The notes beneath the pieces were generated by a model that was not told the origin of the DNA, did no database searches, and saw nothing but the letters and a program-made list of their open reading frames with translations. A stretch of 64,000 nt of DNA from Nautilus pompilius (taxonomy: Eukaryota; Mollusca; Cephalopoda; Nautilida; Nautilidae). Shown one piece after another: positions 60,560 through 64,000 of this stretch. Numbering within the stretch: the stretch's first letter is position 1; every line of letters begins with the position of its first letter. The stretch is taken from NCBI GenBank assembly GCA_018389105.1, contig JACATO010000086.1, positions 1,083,501 through 1,147,500 on the forward strand, read 5' to 3'. Both the position numbers and the translations under genes were made by a program.

Positions 60560-61690
60560 TACATCAGGGTACTACCCAGAATTAAGGCAGCTGCTATTAT
60601 CGTTGTTTTCTCCTAGTAATGCAGTAACCATAGCTAGCATTAAATTAGATGATCAAACAGGAGCCCTGACCATTCCCATGTAACTCACAATATTCCAAGG
60701 GAGTGCATCAAATTTTATGAGTCTCAAATTAGCCTTAAAGGAACTAGTATCTTTCCCTGCAGATCCAGTCTATGTAATGGGTAAAATTTATTTGCATTCC
60801 TGACCATACCTTAGATAGGCAGGATCCAGGTACTAATCATAGAATCATAGAAGGCATCTTATGTGACAACTTAAAGCCTTGTTTGTAACTTGGCTTGGTA
60901 ATAAGCACCTTGATGCCAGGTCATACATTCATCACTCAAATAGGTATAGATAGTGCAATAACCAAAACGGACAGAATGTATATTAGTACTGAACTGGCAG
61001 ATAATGTCAAAGCTGTCACTATGTGAAATCTAGGTGGGACCACTTTCTGGTTAGGGCTACCTTTAGTGTAACTGGGAAGATCAGAAAACAAATAACCAAG
61101 TTCCCGAATTTGTTAATAGTGAGTATACGAAAACTGCTGCATAGAGTAGCGCTTATAGGCAAGATAAAGAGAATGACCTTAAGAATATAGCTAAGCTAGA
61201 ACTAAGCAGCATTAGTTCCCCTAATGTAGACAGCTAACTCTTTTTAATGGAATAAATCTTAAATTGTTCTAAAGAGAAGGCACTAGATGAGGGCCAAATC
61301 ATAGGCAATGAGTAAGGATAGATGTAGTGAAGCCAGCTGTAGATTAGAAAAGTGGTTGGTAATCTAATGACTAATCCAAAGAATAAACATGGCTGCATCA
61401 TAACTGATGTAGGTAATATAAGGGAAAAGGCTCAATATTACAAACAGCTTCATGCTACAAAAGGATCTGTCCTCAATATCAGGACACTTTTTTGGATAAC
61501 CTAGAGCAAACTATGCCCTGTAAAGGCTAAGCTTTGTGGAAACACCATAATCCATAATGAAATGAAAGATGCCATACAATAGATAACTGGAGGCCTCTTA
61601 GTAACTTAAAATACAACTAAGTTGCTAGCTAAAGTTGACTGAAATCATTCCTGGTCCGTTTGAGGTAGATTTATAACAGACTGATCATAG
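60560..61690 (+). pseudogene. L1-like LINE, decayed ORF2 fragment
   Basis: No long frame survives, but ordered pieces of an L1-type ORF2 can be read. Endonuclease: AVTIASIKLDDQTGALTIP (about 60622), FICIPDHTLDRQDPGTNHR (about 60793-60850; relatives GDFNxxxDxxLDR), and MPGHTFITQIGIDSAITKTD with RMYISTELADNVKAVTM (about 60915-61025; relatives HTFYSxxHxTYSRIDYIFxS). Start of the reverse-transcriptase region: NKHGCIITDVGNIREKAQYY and KQLHATKGS (about 61384-61465), and NTIIHNEMKDAIQ, stop, ITGGL (about 61543-61600). The polymerase palm is not found; sequence after about 61690 is unassigned until the S4 copy at 61900. Confidence 0.7.
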
Positions 61691-61899
61691 TAGTTCTACA
61701 TGGAGGCATGAGGCTTCACAGCAGTCAGCCATTAGTCAGGTAAAAGTGTTCTTTAGGATAGAGTGAAGTTAGTTTGATTCTGAAGACAACTTTATTGGAT
61801 AGATAAAGCCGTGTTACTCTGGTTTCCAAACAAGAATCAGTCAAAATGGTTATTTATGGGCTTACTCTAAATTTTCTTGCAGAACACAGTAGCATTGCC

Positions 61900-62440
61900 C
61901 TCTATAGGTGGTGATTGCAGAGGTGCTGGCTTGCCAAACAAGAAATTGTGGAGATACCAGAAAATTACACCTTAAAATCTTAGTCATCCTTGACAAACTC
62001 TGGTGTAGGATCATTCCTCATTCAAGTAATAAATAAATAAAGTTGAAATTTCAATATCCTGTAAAGTAGATCATTGTGGCAATGCAAACATATAAATATA
62101 TAAAATTCAGATAACATCTTTTTATTCTGCCTCTCCTGATTTTACTCATCTAAGATTATTATTATTATTTACACTTGACATTAAGAGAGTTAAAAGAATA
62201 AGGATATCTACAGTACATTGTTCTTTGTTTTTAATAGTAAAACTATTAATTATATTCAAATGCATTTTAACATATTGAGAAAGAATATTGTTATATCAAT
62301 AGATGATCCCTTGGCCCATCTGTTGTTTTTGAGTTCTTTGGAAATGAAAGTAGAAAAAGTAGAGACATCAGGACTTGTACAAACAAAACAATGTACAACT
62401 TATACATAAATCATTCAAAGCCGTTCACCATTTTGGGCCA
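61900..62440 (-). repeat. Duplicated block S4, inverted copy
   Basis: Reverse complement of 42070-42665, with the AAT tract reduced to about four units (62155-62169) and a stretch of about 25 bases at the 61900 end that is absent in the other copy. No coding content; the short ORF at 62218-62409 is chance. Confidence 0.88.
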
Positions 62441-62819
62441 GAGATAGAGATGGTATCATCCCTAACTGTTTGAAAAAATGAATTCATTTTTTCTTGTAAT
62501 TAAGAATTCATATCCTACTTTCATTTTAAAAGTCCTGAAAGAGATGTATTGTTGCAGCTCTGATGAGGCTGGCTGCATCATCAAGTTGGATATATAATGG
62601 TGTGCAGCCAAAATAAACATGCTACTATTTACCAACCGGTAGGGATTAAAAAACTAGCTCAGGATGCACACTGACAATTCGATAATCCTCTTAGTTTCCC
62701 TATTGGCTGCTACTGTGGTTAGCACTAAACAATGACAATGTTGTTGTCATTCACCACTGAAAGTGTTCCTTTAATGGAAAAATTCACATGAACTGCATAG
62801 TAATGATCACTATCTACCA
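62441..62819. other. Unassigned spacer
   Basis: Nothing recognised. Confidence 0.5.
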
Positions 62820-63999
62820 CACTTTCACCTAGGATCCAATGGCAGGGATGAGCAGCAGAATCTTCTTACTAGAACTCTTTAGCTTCAGTTGTATGGCTGT
62901 ATGCAGCCACCTGGTGAAGAGAAACCACAATGCCAGGACAGTCCAACAAGCCCTGCCAGTCCCTACTAGGATTCAAACTCAGGCCCACTACCTGACCAAT
63001 CCAGTAGCCAGCTACTGAGCTCCTGTTATCATTTATTGTAATTGCACCAAATTTTAAAAAGAAATACTTAATAGAAAGTCATCTCCCAGTTTTAACATAT
63101 TTAAAAATACACACAAAGTAACAATCATATATGCAAATACCTTTATTGTCCTTTTACCTGGCATTTGTCAGACGCACTAGGTAAAATTCTTCAAACCATT
63201 GTGTCCAGATGGTGCAAACTAGTGAAAGTTTACCTCAAATGTGAACACTAAATCCAGTCAATGTTGAACTACTCAATACAGGAGCCATTACACCACGTGA
63301 AGCTGCTTCAGTTGCTGCTAACTTGATGGACCATGTGCATGTGCCAATACCACCAGAATGGTAGCTATTCTTCCCTAAACAGGTGAGTTACTTGACACAC
63401 TTGTATTAACTGTAATAATAATGGCTAAACATGTACATTATGACAAGGATCTGTACAATAAAAACTTCATGAAACAATGAAAGTAAAACTGAACTTTTTA
63501 TTTAAATTGTTTCAATCATCCAACAATCCTGATTTTCATTTATTCCGCTGAAAATTTGGTTATTCAAATTTCTCTTTTAAACCCAGTGCCAGAACTAATG
63601 CAGTCCAAGCCTGTGAAGAAAATGATACAATGATCCCCAACACACTCTCTCTGAAAATCTAACAAAGTTCCATCTTTTTTTTCTCCTCAAAGTGACATGG
63701 AAGCATTTAGTAAGAATGTACGTCTCAGGCCATTTTGATGAAAAAAGAAATGGCTGTCAGATGGTCAAGTGTAAGAAAATATCAGATTGGAAATCATAAA
63801 AGCAAATAAATTCATAAACCAGTAGGGGCAATCCATCTTTTTTCTCTTTAGCACATCACAAAAAGAAATTCTTAATCAGAGACACAACTGAAAATAGAAA
63901 GCAAGATTTTGTTTTCCTTTTCTAAAGTTGTCTCTACCAACAGTTTTTCTGATTTTACTGTGAAATGCAATAGAAGAACAGGATAGCATCTTGAACATA
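62820..63999. repeat. Large duplicated block S1, copy C (runs off the window)
   Basis: Same orientation as copies A and B. It matches A over its SINE and following sequence, then B over its last 500 bases. Continues beyond the window end. Confidence 0.8.
62830..63025 (-). repeat. tRNA-derived SINE within block C
   Basis: Minus strand reads AGCTCAGTAGCTGGCTACTG (A-box region) and GAGTTTGAATCC (B-box) about 40 bases apart (63022-62970), then a body to about 62830. Partner copies: 36195-36375 (same place in block A) and, for the head only, 7440-7690. Confidence 0.6.
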
Positions 64000-64000
64000 A

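Noticed and set aside
1-63999. CRISPR array, operons or a bacterial defence island
   Set aside because: No regularly spaced repeats, no Shine-Dalgarno-driven gene clusters; all evidence is for animal nuclear DNA.

Overview
This window is AT-rich nuclear DNA from a metazoan. It has no bacterial-style operons, long stretches without ORFs, intron-containing genes with GT/AG boundaries, and a dense layer of transposable-element remnants of animal type: ZBED5-, GTF2IRD2- and KIAA1586-like hAT elements, Tigger/pogo, mariner DD34D, an animal tnp2/CACTA element, Gypsy, three LINE lineages and several tRNA-derived SINEs. I cannot fix the clade from sequence alone. No complete host gene was recognised; the best host candidate is a 131-nt first coding exon at 25280-25150 on the minus strand.

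Layout. 0.5-4.9 kb: a Tigger fragment, a nearly full-length but broken ZBED5-like hAT, and a 3' stub of an R2-like retroelement. 6.1-7.7 kb: a hAT MITE carrying a tRNA-SINE, then another SINE. 8.0-11.3 kb: a complete-ended but dead Tigger, directly abutted by a complete-ended dead mariner that shares the same TA. 12.3-20.5 kb: three different decayed hAT transposases and a Gypsy pol fragment. 22.6-23.1 kb: a pogo-type MITE. 24.7-25.3 kb: the possible host exon, whose ~590-bp surrounding block has an inverted copy at 40.5-41.1 kb. 29.5-31.5 kb: an R2-like LINE outside rDNA. 33.3-33.9 kb: a young-looking Tc1/mariner MITE and a hAT tail. 34.7-43.2 kb, 53.4-57.5 kb and 58.5-64 kb: old, rearranged copies of the same several-kb repeat block. 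Between them, 44.9-52.9 kb holds a GTF2IRD2-like hAT (minus strand) and a two-gene CACTA/tnp2-like element (plus strand). The second gene of that element (DUF4806-type) keeps eight recognisable exon pieces with usable splice sites and is broken by a GC-rich LINE inserted in an exon. 60.6-61.7 kb: an L1-like LINE visible only by frame-hopping.

The elements do not form a working pathway. The window is best read as layered insertions and duplications whose order can be partly reconstructed from nesting, empty sites and shared insertions. All homology calls are from recognition of motifs by eye, with no database search.
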